Source: Cunninghamia lanceolata (lineage: Eukaryota; Streptophyta; Pinopsida; Cupressales; Cupressaceae). Taken from it: 64,000 nt of DNA. The notes beneath the pieces are model-generated. The model did no database searches and was not told the DNA's origin. It was given only the letters and a program-made list of their open reading frames with translations. Shown in pieces: positions 35,472 to 49,581 of the stretch. Numbering within the stretch: position 1 is the stretch's first letter; each line of letters opens with the position of its first letter. Location of the stretch: contig BSBN01000293.1 of the NCBI GenBank assembly GCA_027924645.1, positions 6,596,501-6,660,500 of the forward strand, given 5' to 3'. Both the position numbers and the translations under genes were made by a program.

Positions 35472-37197
35472 TGTCATGCCCTAATTCTTTGTATTGTCCT
35501 CAAAAGACATGAAAATTAATGACACTATAAGTACTAAAATCGCGTCAGGCCAATATGGCAGTCCTATGATGAGAGGTCTGTCACAACTCACAACCCTCAA
35601 AGGTGTGATTTTACTTCTCTCAATAGTTTCTTGTCTTGATGACTTCCCCTTTTGTCTTGTCTTTTGTCTCTCTTATTTTGTCTTTCATTTGACTTTTCCT
35701 GCCTTTCGCATTGCCTTGTTTACCCCTCTTGCTTGCTTGATTAGGGTTGCCATTTTTTATTTTAGGGTTGCTCCTTAGGGTCACCACTACTATTTTTGGG
35801 TTGCCTGAGTGATCCTGATTGACAAAATAGGTGACCCTATTATTTTTCAATGCACGTGTCAACTTATGTTTTTATCTTTTCTTTTGATTTTTAGCCTATT
35901 TTAACTCAATTTTTCATGCCAACTCATTATTTTCTCACTTTCTTTCCTTTGTGAACTCCTGATTGAATTTTATCTCTTCTAATTTTTTCTATTCATCTAT
36001 TTGAGTTCACTTTAGTTTTCTTTTAGTTTTCTCAAGTTTTCTAGTTTCCTTCTTATCTCATCATCTATTCATGGATGGTTTCCTTTTCTTCTTGAGTTGT
36101 GCTTTCTTTTAATCTTATCTCTTCTCCCATTTCCTCCCATTTTTATCTATAAATACTTCTCATCTCTTCATTGTTTGACATGTACTCACAAGCTTCTTGC
36201 AAATTATGTGATTAGCATCTTAGAAGAAAGTTCATTGGTTTTACTTTGCAAATTGAAAACTATCATATTGTCTATTTAAGGCATGTCTTTCAAATTGAAA
36301 TATTTATGTGAAGGATCATTTTGGTAGCATCATGAGTGATGTAGGTTAGATTATTGGATTAGATGATTAATCCTATTATAATTTCTTTTGCGAATGAATT
36401 CTATTATGTTATTGCACTAAATCTTTTGAATGGTACCGTATGGCATAGTATTGGACATTATGACTTCATATATGGATTGAAGTACCTTGAATAATGAATG
36501 CATCTGTGGGATGATGTATGATTGTTTTCTTCTATATGTTGCTTCACTACTTTTGTTATTTCTATATGTTGAGTTAGAGAAAGAGCATGGATGGGTGTTG
36601 AATATGGGGTAACAAAGAAGGGTAGGTCCATGTTCCTCCAACCCATCTTCCATTAACAACGTAAAACATGCTTTGGACAAAGATTTTGAAAAATAAAATT
36701 AAGTATTTTCACTAGTTTGGATTTAATTACTATCTGCCATATCATGATATATGTTCATTTGTAATTATTTTTATATTGTTAAATGTTAGAGATATCATGC
36801 TGCACCAAATTCCTTCATGCATGCCAACTTCAATTTGGTAGACCCCTCGTGAAGGGTAAGGATGCTCTTGTTTTGGAGTAAGACCAGGCAAGCATAAGCC
36901 TTGTGGCTAGATGGTTAATCATCTCAACGATGCTCTCTCCACTAGGTTCAATGATGATATTCTATGGTGCAACTTATTGTTGTATAATGTTGTAAAAGAC
37001 ATAGTCCTATTTGTACTCTAATCTAATGTTGATTAGCTTCTATATAATATTCTTTTATTGAATATATATAGAGATGAGAGAAAATTACTTCATGATATAT
37101 TATATTTTTATTGGAATAAATTTAATTTGTTCCCTTTTCAACATTATTTTATTTGAATAATATTATTTTATTTTGGTTTAATGGAGTGGTCTTTACA
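35472..37197 (+). repeat. LTR of a plus-strand element, upstream copy (element 4)
   Basis: About 36206-37197 matches 40165-40526 plus 44854-45494, the LTR copy split by an insertion. It ends GGTCTTTACA immediately before a degenerate primer site. Upstream of 36206 the two LTRs do not match: this copy has its own U3-like sequence with a TATA-like TATCTATAAATACT near 36147 and a TGTCATGCCC start after a purine run. So either the left part belongs to a different element or the LTR is chimeric. Confidence 0.6.
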
Positions 37198-38226
37198 TGT
37201 GGTGTCAAAAAGTTCTAGGTTCAACACTTAGGCCTCAAGTCTTCTATGCTTAAGGTTGCATTATAGTAATGCAAACTTATTATATGGCCTGATAGTACAC
37301 GTGCATTGGATGATTTGAATACCCTAGTTTTGGGATCGAAGATTTCTTAGGTGACTTGGAATCTTGATGGATCAGTTTAGAACCTAGCAAAGGAATAGAA
37401 TTTGTTGACTATATTTGAGAGTGCTCTAAGTTTAGTTCTAGGAGCTCGAGTCTTTCCACTAAGACTGCTTATACTTGAGCACAAGAATTAAATTTTGATG
37501 GAAGCATTAAAGTTTAAATCATGAGGATAAATAAAATTTGAGTTGGAAATTAATGGTGTTAGAATTGAGATTCAACTAAGGATTTTGAGTGGATTGCTCA
37601 ACCATTGGAGATGGTGTGGAAGTATGGTGAAATGTTGAGTTGAGAGATCTCTATAAAGGTGTGAAAGCAGAATGGACTGAATTCATGGAGAAAAAGAAAG
37701 ATGAGGGTAAGATGATTCAAATCAACCTTGTGGAATGTAAGATAAAGTTTCTGAAGAGTCTTTGTTGACAACCTAGAATTATGAGTTGATTGGACAAGTC
37801 TTCTCCTTTTGTCTTATAGATAAGGCAAAAAAACTTGATGTATATATTATTTAGGATATTATGAAATCCTGTATGCTGTGATTATTGTATTCTTACTCTA
37901 TGTGATTGATGCACTTTGTGTATTCTACTTGATGCTAGTAATGCATTTTAGGATGTGATTATCTCTATCTAGTTGAAAAGGATATTAAATTTTGCCTATG
38001 AATGTGCTAACAACTTTGTTCAAGTGTATGACTGTTAGACATAGGGACTTTGTTGTTTGAGCAACAAGTACTTCAAGTAAATGGACATCCTTGTCAAGTA
38101 GACATGTTGCAACATTAAGGTAAAACAAGGTTAGAAAGGTATGAACTTTGTTATGAGTTCAATATGTACTTAATTTGATTTGATTTTTAGATCATCGAGA
38201 TGATGACTCTTCCAAGAGGGGAAGGA
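37198..38226 (+). mobile_element. Short internal region of element 4 (primer site to polypurine tract)
   Basis: Begins TGTGGTGTCAAAAAGTTCTA, a decayed form of the element 2 primer site and what follows it. GGTTCAACACTTAGGCCTC and TCTTCTATGCTTAAGGTTG align with element 2 read on its coding strand. It ends with the polypurine tract AAGAGGGGAAGGA (38214-38226). At about 1 kb with no open frame, it is a heavily deleted relative of element 2. Confidence 0.75.
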
Positions 38227-41200
38227 TGTCACAACCCTTATTGTTCCTAAAATTTCAAATTTGAATTTTAAATAATATAATTAAATATTATTGGAATTAA
38301 CTAATCGACTTGATGTGGAAATGATAGGAATGACATAGAGAGTATCATTAAGGAAGGCGTGTCTAGTTGACTGTAGGCAAATTGTGTTGAAGGAAATCTA
38401 TGCACACACCACTTAGTAATTTTGCATAAATGTGTCTTTGTATAAAAATATATATTTCATTATTTCAAATTATTATTTTAAGATATTTTAATATCTTTCA
38501 AAAAGATTCTTTTATGCACGAATGGATTATTTTTTGACTGCATGCATTGGAGCGGTAGTTTTAGGAGGGAATCTTGGGAAAATGATTTCTTTTAAGTTTT
38601 CTAAGTTTGAGAGGCTAATTTTGGAAAAAGATAGACATAGTGAAAAAGTGGAGTTAGTTGAACTTATTGCTTTTTTTTTGAACTTATGCTCTGTGCAAAA
38701 GTAATATCTTTTAAATCAAGAAGAAAACTAGAAGTTTGGGGGAGATTTAACACAGAGATTGGATAAAATATTTATGAAAAAGATTATCAGAGAAGGCATT
38801 GGAAGGGAAGGAGAGTGCAACTTCAAAATCAAAGAGTAAGAATGCATCATAGTTGAGGAAAGATCAATTATTCATTTAAGAAAGGAAGGAAGGAGAGTGT
38901 AGCTTCAGGATCAAATAGTAAGCATGGATCATAGCTATGGTAAGGTGAGTACATTATATTCAGGTTTTATTATTATTATTATTATTATTGTCTGTGGCTA
39001 AAATATTGTTTGTTTGATGAGACTTATTGCAGTAAAAATTCTCTTGCATCTTAAGGAATATTATTAATTCATTTATGGGTTTTCTTTCTCTTATTCTTAT
39101 TTTTCCAAAATATTTTACGATTTTAAATTTCATTAAATTCTGAGAAAGCTATTGTGATTCTATTACTGTTGTACCCTATTATAAACCCTATTGAAGTTTT
39201 ATAAATTGTTATCTACATGGGTAATGGTTTGTAAAATGGTTCCTGGGTTTTTAGTGAAGCAATTTTATCTTTCCAAAACATTTTACGGTTTTAAATTTCA
39301 TTGACTATTGAGAAAATTATGATTTTTTTAATAATGCTGGGTAGAATTATGACAACTTAAAAATTGTTGATAATCAATTGTTAAAAGTGTTTGGAAGATT
39401 CAGATTGGTAATCCTCAAATACTTAGAAGCATTGAGGTTATCTCCTTGGTGTATATATTTGCATTGTAATCAAATATACTATTTTGATCTAGGTCCATTA
39501 TCTCTAGTGAATACATTATGTTATCATGAATGGTTAGTAAGTCTAGAATGTTCCATTGCATATCATTACTAAAATCTTGAATTGTCTTTCCTGAGCATGT
39601 CTTACTTTTTAAGTGATAAAGCTAATATTATTTTCATCTGATTAATGGAGTTAGTATAGAACACATCTTTTGTATGAAGAAAAGTGTTTTGCATTCATTG
39701 AAAGTAGATGTAAATATTATCATTATGCTTTCATCTTAAGTCAAGGAATACCAGTGAATGAGTTAACATGTTTACTTAATTGTTAAGCTTATGTGAGATT
39801 GATCTTCTCCTATTTATGTGTTGTAAATTCTTGTAAAAGATCCTAGGAATGAAGGCATTATAGATCTTATGAAATTCTTTAGGCTAACTAAGGCGAGTAA
39901 ATCAAGTAATTAGGAATTAGTGAATCATGGCAATATGTTTTAGTGTTTATAGAGTTCATTTAATTAAAAATAAATCTAGACTTTAACTATATGCATGCTT
40001 TATTAGTATATTACTAAATGTACAAGTTATCGATTAGTTTGAATTGCTTGAGAGAACTAGATTACCTGTTAAGTTACGTGAAATACATAGTTTGTCCTTA
40101 GACTTACATTTTCCTCATAATAAGGGATGAAATTATGATTTAATTCTATGAATGAGATGATGTCTAAATTATGTGATTAGTATCTTAGAAGAAAGTTCAT
40201 TGGTTTTATTTTACAAATTGAAGACTATCATATTGTCTATTTAAGAAATGTCTTCCAAATTGAAATATTTCTGTGAATGATCATTTTGATGGCATCATGA
40301 GTGATATATGGTTAGATTATTAGATTAGATGATTACTCCTATTAGAAGTTCTTTTGCAAATGAACTATATGATGTTATTCTGATTAAATCTTTTCAATGG
40401 TACCGTATGGCATAGTATTGCACATTATGACTTCATATATGGATTGAAGTACCTTGCATAATGAATGAATCCTTGAGATGATGTATGATTGTTTTATTTT
40501 GTATGTTGCTTCATTGCTTTTGTTATTGTTACCAATTTTTCACCTACAACTCAAATTGGTAGAGCTGGTGCGCATCTAGTTTCATTTTTAGATGTAAGAT
40601 TTTTAACATTTATTTTGCTATGTTTTGTTGCATAGTTTAGAGTGCTTTTAAAAGGAGAAGGTTCAGTTATGATACATTATTACAACAAAAGAGAAAGAAG
40701 TTCAATTCATCATTCATTGCTTTGTAGAGTTACATCAGAGATAGAAGTTATTTCATTTCACTTTACATTGTTTCATCCATTTGACAAATGAGATATACAT
40801 AAGCTGAAAGCATGGCATTGAATGAAAGAAAGATAGATCAAATGTCCCACACAAGTCATGGGAATAGCTGAATCAAATACATTAGAGAGAATATACTATG
40901 CATCTACAAAAGACTAAAGAAGCAGATAATATAGATATATCTATCATTTCTTGTTGAAGTGGTGGGTTGATCCTTGTTACAGTTGATCCCTCTTACTTTC
41001 GACCTTTTGAAAGAAGCTGTAGTGCTGGAAAAGTTTTGTTGGAGCTCTAGATATGGTTATCTCATGTACTTCAACAAGTAAAGACATAATACATTCTTTA
41101 TGATGTACTGAGTCAGAAGATCAAATCATCCATATGTAGGAAAGCCTGAAGAAATGAAACATTATTGAGCTTCACTATTTTTTTAAAACTAACATGTTTG

Positions 41201-44200
41201 TTTCCTGTGCAAGTATAGAAGAAGTTATGTTGTTGTTTTGAAGACATTTCAGCATGTGGTACAAAGTGGGCTCCCACAAGGGTAGAGCTCAACATATTGC
41301 CCCTGAATCTCAAGGGGATTGGAGCACAAATACTTATTCATATTGATCAGATAGACTACATTCATCTAAATGAGTGTCACCTCAAGTGAGTGCATGTACT
41401 TTAAGTTCATTACCCTTCCATGATCATCAGCTCAAAGGATGAGGTGATAACCATACAAGTGTAGTGAAATTGTCCAAGATAGTCAAATAAGGTGAAGGAA
41501 CAACTATATAAAAGGTGTAGCCATGACAGTGGACAACAAAGGAATAACTGTCTTGTATGAGTGAAAATCATTGTCAAGAATAGAGGACAGTCTGGCAATT
41601 ATGAAACAGATGCAACTATAGTGATCTATGCCAAGTCACTAGCATGAGAAAGAAATTTTTATGAAATATTCAATGTATTTGTATGCCAAAGTAAGTTCAA
41701 TCATTAACAACATCACTCAATGATACATAAGTGCTTCAATCATATCGTATGAATAATAGAAATTGTAAGAAATGAGCATCCTGATCATATATGAGTGATC
41801 AAGCTAATGAGTAACATAGATGGACAGCCATACAATAGCCATGATCAGATATAGGACAATCAAAAGGATCATATGTCACAGATGCAGTTACAGGACGTTA
41901 GCATATGAAGAAATGCTATACATAGAAGCATATTGTCTCAGTCAAGTGAAATGAAAAGAGTTGATATCATTGAACATGATATGTTTGTAAGTACATACAG
42001 TGAACTAGACTGCAAGTAATCAATGCCATGCCATAGGTTGAGTGTGATCATCAAGTATATACAGAGATCAATGCCAAGTGCCATAGTCATCAAATGGAAC
42101 ATACACAGATGCACGACTGTATGAGTGAAAACAACAAACATCTATGTTCATCTACAATTGTTGCAGAGAGAGAAACAAATGATATGGATTTTGTCATCTA
42201 CAAGAAGTACAAAAAGGAACAACATTTGTATTATCATTACAAAGTTCAATTGGAGCAGCAAGGAAATGAGCCATTATCTATTCTCATATTGATTTCATCA
42301 AGTATTATTTTTGCAAAACAGAAAGGGTAAATGAAATGCCAAAGAATAGTAAAATTCCATATCTTGTACATACAGACTACAACAAGACAAAACCCTTATC
42401 ATGAAATAATGGACAAAATTTAGATACAGTGATGATAATGAGTTTCAAGCTTAAAAGGGTTTGGTAAAGTTCTAAGAAAATGGAAGAACTTTCGACAATT
42501 CTTCAAATATACAAAAAATGATTTTAAAGACCTTTTTTTTGCCTTTGAAGTTGTGGCCTGTAATGGAGTGTGAGTATTTCTCACAGCAAGGTGAACCCAT
42601 TTGGGGTTTCAAGTTATAGATATAGCTAATGAAGAAGCTCGAGTTCATATAGAAAAAAGGATGCCTAGAGATATGAGCAAACCCGCGGCCTCTAAAGAAC
42701 AATATAATGTTATTGTCTTCTACATACAGGAAATGGGGGAAACCTAGTTTGTACAGCTGCCTGGGAGTGTTTTTCAACAAACCCTTATCATAATGTGTGG
42801 ACAAGTTTCATATACAAAAGAAGAGTAATGCAATTTTTTACATAAAGATGATTGAAAAACCTAGTTTATTACCATTACAACCGCGGTGTCTAATGAGATG
42901 TAATATACAGAAGTTTTTTCCCATAAACCTTTTTCAAAGAGAATAAGATGAAAGCAAAAGATACAGAGAAAGATATAGGAAAAGAAGAAGCATTTAGGAT
43001 GAAAAACTTACCTTTCATTGTATGTGAGAACATGCATAGAAATTGCAAAAGAAGAGCTCAAACCAGTTTCCATGGTGGCCTCAGCCAAAAGGTATCGACA
43101 GAAAGAGATAAAACAAGATAGGATACATCAGAAAGAAATCATGATCATAGCTGGGAGAGAAAAGAATGCTCCAAAAAAATGAAGAACAAGGTCATGTTTT
43201 GAGACAGAGGAAGAACTTACCCTTATATTTTCCTGCGAGATCTTCAAATAATATCTTCAAAACAACAGAGAAATGGTGGAAGATGTTCAATAAATGAGCT
43301 AAACCCTAGCTCTCTATGGTGGCAATAGTAGGGCATCATTTTGAAAAAAAGTTGCAAAATGAAATGAGCCCGAGAAACTAGGGCATAGGGTTTTTTTGTG
43401 TTAGGGTTTTCATTTAGCCCAAGTTCGATTGTGATAGTTTTATCACATCGAATTCATTTTCCATGCCTTGAGTAATACCCATCATGGTATTGTGGTCCAC
43501 TTTACAAATGCCTAGTCATCATAACTTAGAGTGTTATGCATTATGTTCCTTTGCATATTCATTGCCTAGGAATTGTGCCTTAAGAGCTCATTTAGTTTCC
43601 TTTGAAGGTAAACATATAGGTCATATGCCTTAGAGACTATTTGCAAAACCAGATGGAGGATAAGCCTTATAGGCTTTTATTTTACAAATCATTTGATATG
43701 CCTTCATATTTTAATTATTTTTTATAGAAAATCATATGTCCATAGATGTATTATACTTGGCATAGTTATCAAAGCCTTGTATTTTATTTTTTGTAAAAAA
43801 TCAAATCAAGATCAAATCGGTAAAAAGATAAAACTGCAAATCCATGTAAAACAATATTTAAAACAATATCCTATAAATTTCTTTTAAATATTTTTTATTA
43901 TACAGTTAAAGTAGAGAGAATATAGCTAGGATCTTCTTGTGGATTTGATTTTTCTTTTGGGCAAAATTGGACAAATCTGGGCATTTTTTAGCTTTTTTCT
44001 GATAAGGAAAAGCTTGATTCTGAGTGGATTTTGGTGGGACCACCTGAGGCATGATGTTGGCATCTCCTATTTTCAATTTGGAGATATTTTAGAGGGCTTT
44101 TTGATAGCTTTTCTGTGGATTCTAAAAAGGATTTAGGCAGAGCTTTCAGAGTGATTTTTGGGCAATTTTTCTATTTTTCTATCTTAGAAAATTAGAGGAT

Positions 44201-45494
44201 ATGTTTGGGAGAAAAACTTTGTTTTTCTCAGTTCTGATTATTGTTTCTTTCTCTCTTGTTCACCTGCAGAGAATATTGTAAACATTTGGTAGTTAGATTC
44301 TCATTTTCTACTCCTTTCAGTTTTAATAAAGCAGCAGAGTTCTCCTCTTTCATACTTTCTAATTCATTTTGTAATAAATGGTCTAATGCCCAATTGTGAT
44401 TCAACCTTAGAGTCCTTTTCATATGTTTCATTGTTGTAGGATTGAGTGCAAAAGTTTCATGTAATGCAGGTTGCATGTTATGTTTAGCCTAGTTAGTGGG
44501 CTCAAGTTATGATAAAACTTGTGTTTGTCCTTCATGTAAACCTCTAGCTTTCAAGCTTTCATGCAAATTACTTATGAATTGCATTGTTTTAGTGAAATTG
44601 TGAGGATAAAAGGCTTTGTGAGTCAAGATAAATTCTAGTAACATTTCCTTAGGTTTTAGAATTTAATTTTTAGTTATCTTCTTAACCCTTTCCTTAGAGA
44701 GTCTTTTAGATTAGGTGATTTACCAGGGGAACCAACCCGCTCTAGGGGTTCACTCCAAGTTTTAGGCAAACCATAGGCCTAGGAATGTTCCCATGTGTCA
44801 ACAGGCAGCTAAGTTGATAGCTTAGCATTTGGGTGCATACTTTGTTGATAACAATTATTTCTATATGTTGAATTAGAGAAAGAGCATGGACGGGTGTCAA
44901 ATATGGGGTAACAAAGAAGGGTAGGTCTATGTTCCTGCAACCTATCTTCCATCCATGACATAAAAAATTCTTTGGCTAACACTTTTGAAAAATCAAACTA
45001 AGTATTTGCACTAGTTTGGATTTAATTATTCTCTACCATATCATGATATATGTTCATTTGTAATTATTTTTCTATTGTTAAATGGTAGAGATATCATGAT
45101 GCACCAGATTCCTTCATGCATTCCAATTTCAGTTTGCTAGACCCCTCGTGAAGGATTGGGCTGCTCCTGTTTTGGAGTAATACTGGGGAGGCATAAGCCT
45201 CGTGGTTGAACGGTTAATCACCTCAATGATGCTTCTCTCCACCAGATTCAATGGTGATATTGCATGGTGCAACTTATTGTTGTATAATGTTGTAAAGGAC
45301 ATAGTCCTATTTGTACTCTAAGCTAATGTCGAGTAGCTTCTGTAATATTCTTTTATTGAATATATATAGAGATGAGAGAAATTTGTCTCATGATATTGTA
45401 TTTTTATTGAAATAAATTTTAATTTGTTCCCTTTTTGACATTATTTAATTTGAATAATATTTTTTAATTCTAGTTTAATGGAGTGGTATTTACT
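38227..45494 (+). repeat. 3' LTR of element 4, split by a 4.3-kb insertion
   Basis: Starts TGTCACAACCCTTATTG after the polypurine tract. GAGAGTATCATTAAGGAAGG and GTGTCTAGTTGACTG near 38340 match the element 2 LTR (minus strand), so the families are related. The last part, 44854-45494, matches 36560-37197. Without the insertion at 40527-44853 the LTR is about 2.9 kb. A short (ATT)n tract lies at 38968-38991. The small ORFs inside are not recognised. Confidence 0.7.
40522..44858. mobile_element. 4.3-kb insertion with TG...CA ends and 5-bp target duplication
   Basis: The LTR copy at 36540-36580 shows the empty site TTTTGTTATTTCTATATG. Here the same site is interrupted from 40527 (TGTTACCAATTTTTCACC) to 44853 (TTTGTTGATAACA), flanked by GTTAT and ATTAT. 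The ends are inverted (TGTTA/TAACA). No pair of internal LTRs and no pol domains are seen. It could be a solo LTR of another long-LTR family or an unclassified element. AACCCTTATCAT occurs twice (42391 and 42780). Confidence 0.65.
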
Positions 45495-46503
45495 CTTATG
45501 GTGTATTCCATAAAAATGTCTTTTTCCTCGCAATCATCCAACTCATCCCCTTCCTTTGGGAAGCCATGTTCTGTGTCTTCATCCTCATCTAAATTGATCT
45601 TTGGTTTTCTGTTCTCCTTGACTTCAAAGCTTTCCATCGGTTTCCCAAGATTTTCCTGGTGGGATAACATTTCCAACCTTTCTACAATATCATCCTCCTA
45701 AAGCTTATCTAGATCTTCTTCTACAACATCATTCTCCCAAAACTCTTCTTGATCTCCTTCTAGTTCCACAAACTCTTGAATCTAAATTTCAAGATCTCTT
45801 TCCACATATCCACACTCTTTTTTTTTCCTCTTTATTCACATCCAAAACTAGTTTTCTCTTCTTATCTTTCTGCAAGCTTTCAAATATACTAGCTACTTCA
45901 ATTAGCCTGAAATCAAATAATTGAAATTTCTTTCTTAGGGGTTGTTTCTTCATATTAGCAACCCTATATCTCAAGCTCAAGCTCACATCCATTCTTTCAT
46001 CTTTAAATCAAATTACAAGATACTTATGTGCAAATTACCTTAAATTTTAGCACTCTATCCACCACCTTGTACATCCACTAAACTCTTCGATAGATTTCCT
46101 CTCTAGTTCATGATCTATCCAGCTTGCTCACAAATTTTCTCTTACACTCTCCTTATGTAGGCCACTATTAGACTACATCACTATCAAAACTCTATTTGAA
46201 TGGCAATCTCCTTGCTCTCATTTAATTTCCTTATATAATTTCCTCACAATTAGTCGTCTATTTGCTCTGGTTTCTCAAATTTTCTCTTTCATAGATTTAT
46301 TGTTGACTACCTCAAGCTTGGTGATTTACTTACAAACCCTTGCAACTACCTCACTCTCAATGAAGCTTTGTCCACAAGTCACCTTTGAAAGCTTCCTTAA
46401 TTTAGTAATATGTTAACAAACATAAACTTGCCCTTTTGTTGGAATTCAATTTTCACTCCTTTGCACTTCTAGGATTCCAACCTTTTTCTTTGATACCACT
46501 TGA
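45495..46503 (-). mobile_element. Degraded internal region of a minus-strand LTR element
   Basis: A primer-site-like sequence on the minus strand, AAGTGGTATCAAAG (complement of about 46488-46501), marks the 5' end. Downstream, minus-strand frames at 45470-45676 and 45789-45992 are rich in Lys and Glu (for example KINLDEDEDTEHG and KKRKLVLDVNKEEKKR), gag-like in composition but too broken to assign. Confidence 0.5.
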
Positions 46504-46994
46504 TGCAGTCATAGATGGAGGGTTCATTGAAGAACAATCCAACCATGCAGCAAAACCAAAACACACAATACTCATAGAAAAACTTAATGGAACAATAACA
46601 TAATCTTTATTGGATTCAAAGTATCAAGTGATTATAATTTATCACAATGGGGCTCCTTACATTATTGTCTATAGCCGTTTGATTACTAAACATGAAATTA
46701 AACTATTTAGATAAAGCTCAATATATTCCTACATTATACACTATCAACATTTTCAATATCATTATCAATACCAATCTCCAGTTCAAACTCTCTTCCTTAC
46801 ACTCACACCATTTCTTCTAACTTCTTACCAAATTTCCTCTTGATGCCTTAAAATAATTGAGTAGTATATATATAGAAATCCCAAGCCTTAGAATGATTTT
46901 GCATCAGCCATAAGCAAGTGCAAAGCTCAATGAAATGTGCAGTCAGCCATGCATGAAGATGTACCTCTTTAATCAAGTGTGATGATAAATAGAA
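46504..46994 (-). repeat. Truncated LTR of the minus-strand element
   Basis: The minus strand ends CTATGACTGCA next to the primer site. A TATA-like CTATATATATACTAC lies near 46866-46881 (minus strand). The outer end is not seen: at 46995 a different LTR-like sequence begins. Confidence 0.45.
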
Positions 46995-48077
46995 TGTAAT
47001 GTCCCTTTCCTAGGCATAGTTTATGGGTTAGTCTACTACTCAGGTTTTCATTGACTAACGACGATGGTTAGAGAACCCATGTCGATGATCATTGTGAGGG
47101 TCTAGTCAACTTGGCTGGCATGGGGTTTTGTTTCTACCCTGTTGAAATTTCTGTTCGAACTCTTTTTGGAGCATTTTTGGGGCCTTGAGGCCAAACTTAC
47201 TATTTTAGTAAGTGCATCAAGATCAATTGTGAGTTGGACACTCTGACTTGGGATGTGTTCATTTTTAATTGGTGATAATACTAGCACTTTGAAATTCTAG
47301 TTTGGAGTACGTTCAAGCATTTATTTTAATGTCACAATAATCACTTAAGTATAATGTATTAAAGTGACTTTATTAATGGGTGAAGACATGAGACATATTA
47401 ATATTAATAAATTCACATATATTCCCTGGTTTGGGTGCCCAAGTGATATGAGTTAAAATAATATTAAAATATTATTGTTCTCAAATGAGGTGTTGATGGA
47501 AAAGTAAAGGAAGAATAAAACTTGAAGACTTTCACACTTGAATTTGGAATATTGGATATTTTTATGAATGAACATTGTTGTGGAGAAAAAAATAGGGTTT
47601 GTTGAAGAATCTAGCCATTGTGAAGATGAAAACCTTCGCATTTGGAGAGTGCTTGCAGGACTGAAAGATCTCTCATTGTGAGGGCATTCTTATCTAGAGG
47701 GTGCATTTTTATGCTTCATTTCACTTTTGTAGACTTGTCGCGGAGAGTTCCGCATTGATAAATCTGAAGTTTTTGGGCATGGTAATTACACACGCATATT
47801 GGAGAATACATTGAAGGGTTTGTTCTAGTTTTTATGCCATTTATTGAGGGGTTATCAGCTCAGATCTGGCCATACTACCTCATACAACAGGCCGTACATT
47901 TTGGAGGCTATTTTGGTGAGTTTGGAGCTCATTTCATTTGGTTTTTCTCTCCATTTTGGGCATTGAGTGCATGTAGTAAATTCCCAATATATAGAGAATA
48001 GTTTGGAGCTGAACTAAGGGGATTGGAAATTGTTATTATTGCTATCATATCCTATTCTAGACTGTACTAGCTAAATG
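46995..48077 (+). repeat. LTR-like fragment interrupted by the giant-LTR element
   Basis: Starts TGTAATGTCCCTTTCC, similar in style to the TGTAGTGCCCC start of the next element, and continues until that element begins. No second copy is in the window, so the assignment is tentative. The five bases before the insertion are AAATG (48073-48077). Confidence 0.35.
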
Positions 48078-48365
48078 TGTAGTGCCCCTCATCTCGTTGT
48101 CCATCAGATTGATGTTTGCTTAAACTCTATAGTGTCCTAGACCGTAGATGATGGATCTCTTGTTATCTTGTTACTTCATTGTGAATCTGATTGTTATGAT
48201 AACAGTTGTTGATGTTGGATTTTATCATTTTATGTTTTAGAATTTGATAAATGAACTAGATGTTACAGATGTTTCGATGTTAATTGCGATATTGGATTGA
48301 ATGTTTTATCTTGTTGATTAATATCAGATACCTTGTTCAACGTAGTAAATTGTTTATACATAAAC

Positions 48366-48429
48366 GTGAATGGAACAGTGTTGTATTACTCGCTTTCGAG
48401 TACCCTACACCACTGCGATTTCCATTCAC
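48366..48429 (+). promoter_or_regulatory. Conserved hairpin in LTR copy B
   Basis: GTGAATGGAA pairs with TTCCATTCAC, with the tip ACTCG-CTTT-CGAGT. About 70 bases further on, ACCTG-ATTA-CAGGT makes a second small perfect hairpin. Both are also in copies A and C. Confidence 0.65.
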
Positions 48430-49177
48430 TATAGGATTGTATGTGGATATATATCTTGAATGTTTAACCATGCGTTGTTGCAGGAATGCAGGTACTAGGC
48501 ATCGACTCCACCTGATTACAGGTCTGAGCGTGCCTTCACCAATGGATTAGTTGTTGGAGTTAACGTGAGGTCCCATGTCAGTGTGGTCTAGTTGTTAGTT
48601 TATCCTCTTGGTCATTGTTTGTCATTCGATCATGATTTGCGGACAAGTAATATTGCACCTTGGAGTCTAACTAGGTTAGGAAGTGTCTGAATGTGTAAGG
48701 TGTCATTGTGCTTTAATTAGAATCATATTGCGGAAAGTATAATGTCGATAATTGTTGATTATTGTTGTAAATAAATTATTATTTTATTAGAAGTATAGTT
48801 GTTAAATAAAGATTGTAAGAGGTTTTGTATTGTTCAATATAATATTATTTATAATAAATATTTAAATAAATAAAATAGTTGTAAGTTATGTTGTAATTAG
48901 TCATTTACAACTAAATTAATAAAATAAATTAAAATATATATATAGTTGTACAATTATGGATTGTTGTAATGTTATAACTTTATTAAATAAAATATGCTTG
49001 GTCGGCTATAAAGTCATTAAGTGTTGTCAGGAATTATGTGTTTTCATTTAAAAAAGAAATACAATAAAATAAATAAAGAACTTCTTTGGGATTATTAAAT
49101 TAAATAAAAATATTAGTAGAGGAGGGAGATGCACGGGATCACGTGCCGAGCCCCTTGGAAGAAGGAAGGGGCTGTGT

Positions 49178-49185
49178 TATAAAAA
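49178..49185 (+). promoter_or_regulatory. LTR TATA box, copy B
   Basis: TATAAAAA in GCTGTGTTATAAAA. The LTR sequence shared with copy A ends at GTGAAGAAGATCAGG (49232-49246), about 60 bases downstream. Confidence 0.6.
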
Positions 49186-49581
49186 AAAAGGCTTGTTGAA
49201 GCAAAGGGACAACATTGCAGGTAGAGAAAAAGTGAAGAAGATCAGGGAAAAAGGCTTGGACTGCAGCAGTTGAACCGGAATTGTCGAATCGGCATCGCAG
49301 CCAGGTTCCATTAAAAGTTTAATTTATTCCTCTGCTTCTCTTTCTGAATCTACAAATGTTGTTGGTTGTTTAATCTTCCAAATGTTTTGTTTGGGTTAAA
49401 TTTATGCTTAAAGATTTGATCCAATCTGCAATCGGTTTGTATTCTGAGTTTTAGTCGTCAAATCTTAAACCCGGATGATCACGTCTGTAGGTTGCCCTCT
49501 CTACATTTAAACCATAACATCTTTTAGGGTTTTTAATCATTTCTGCCAAGGAATTCATTGTGTAGTTGTCTACCTCCCACT

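Noticed and set aside
48284..48550. 88-codon ORF near the start of giant LTR copy B
   Set aside because: Overlaps the hairpin and presumed U3; not kept as an equal-length open frame in the other LTR copies.
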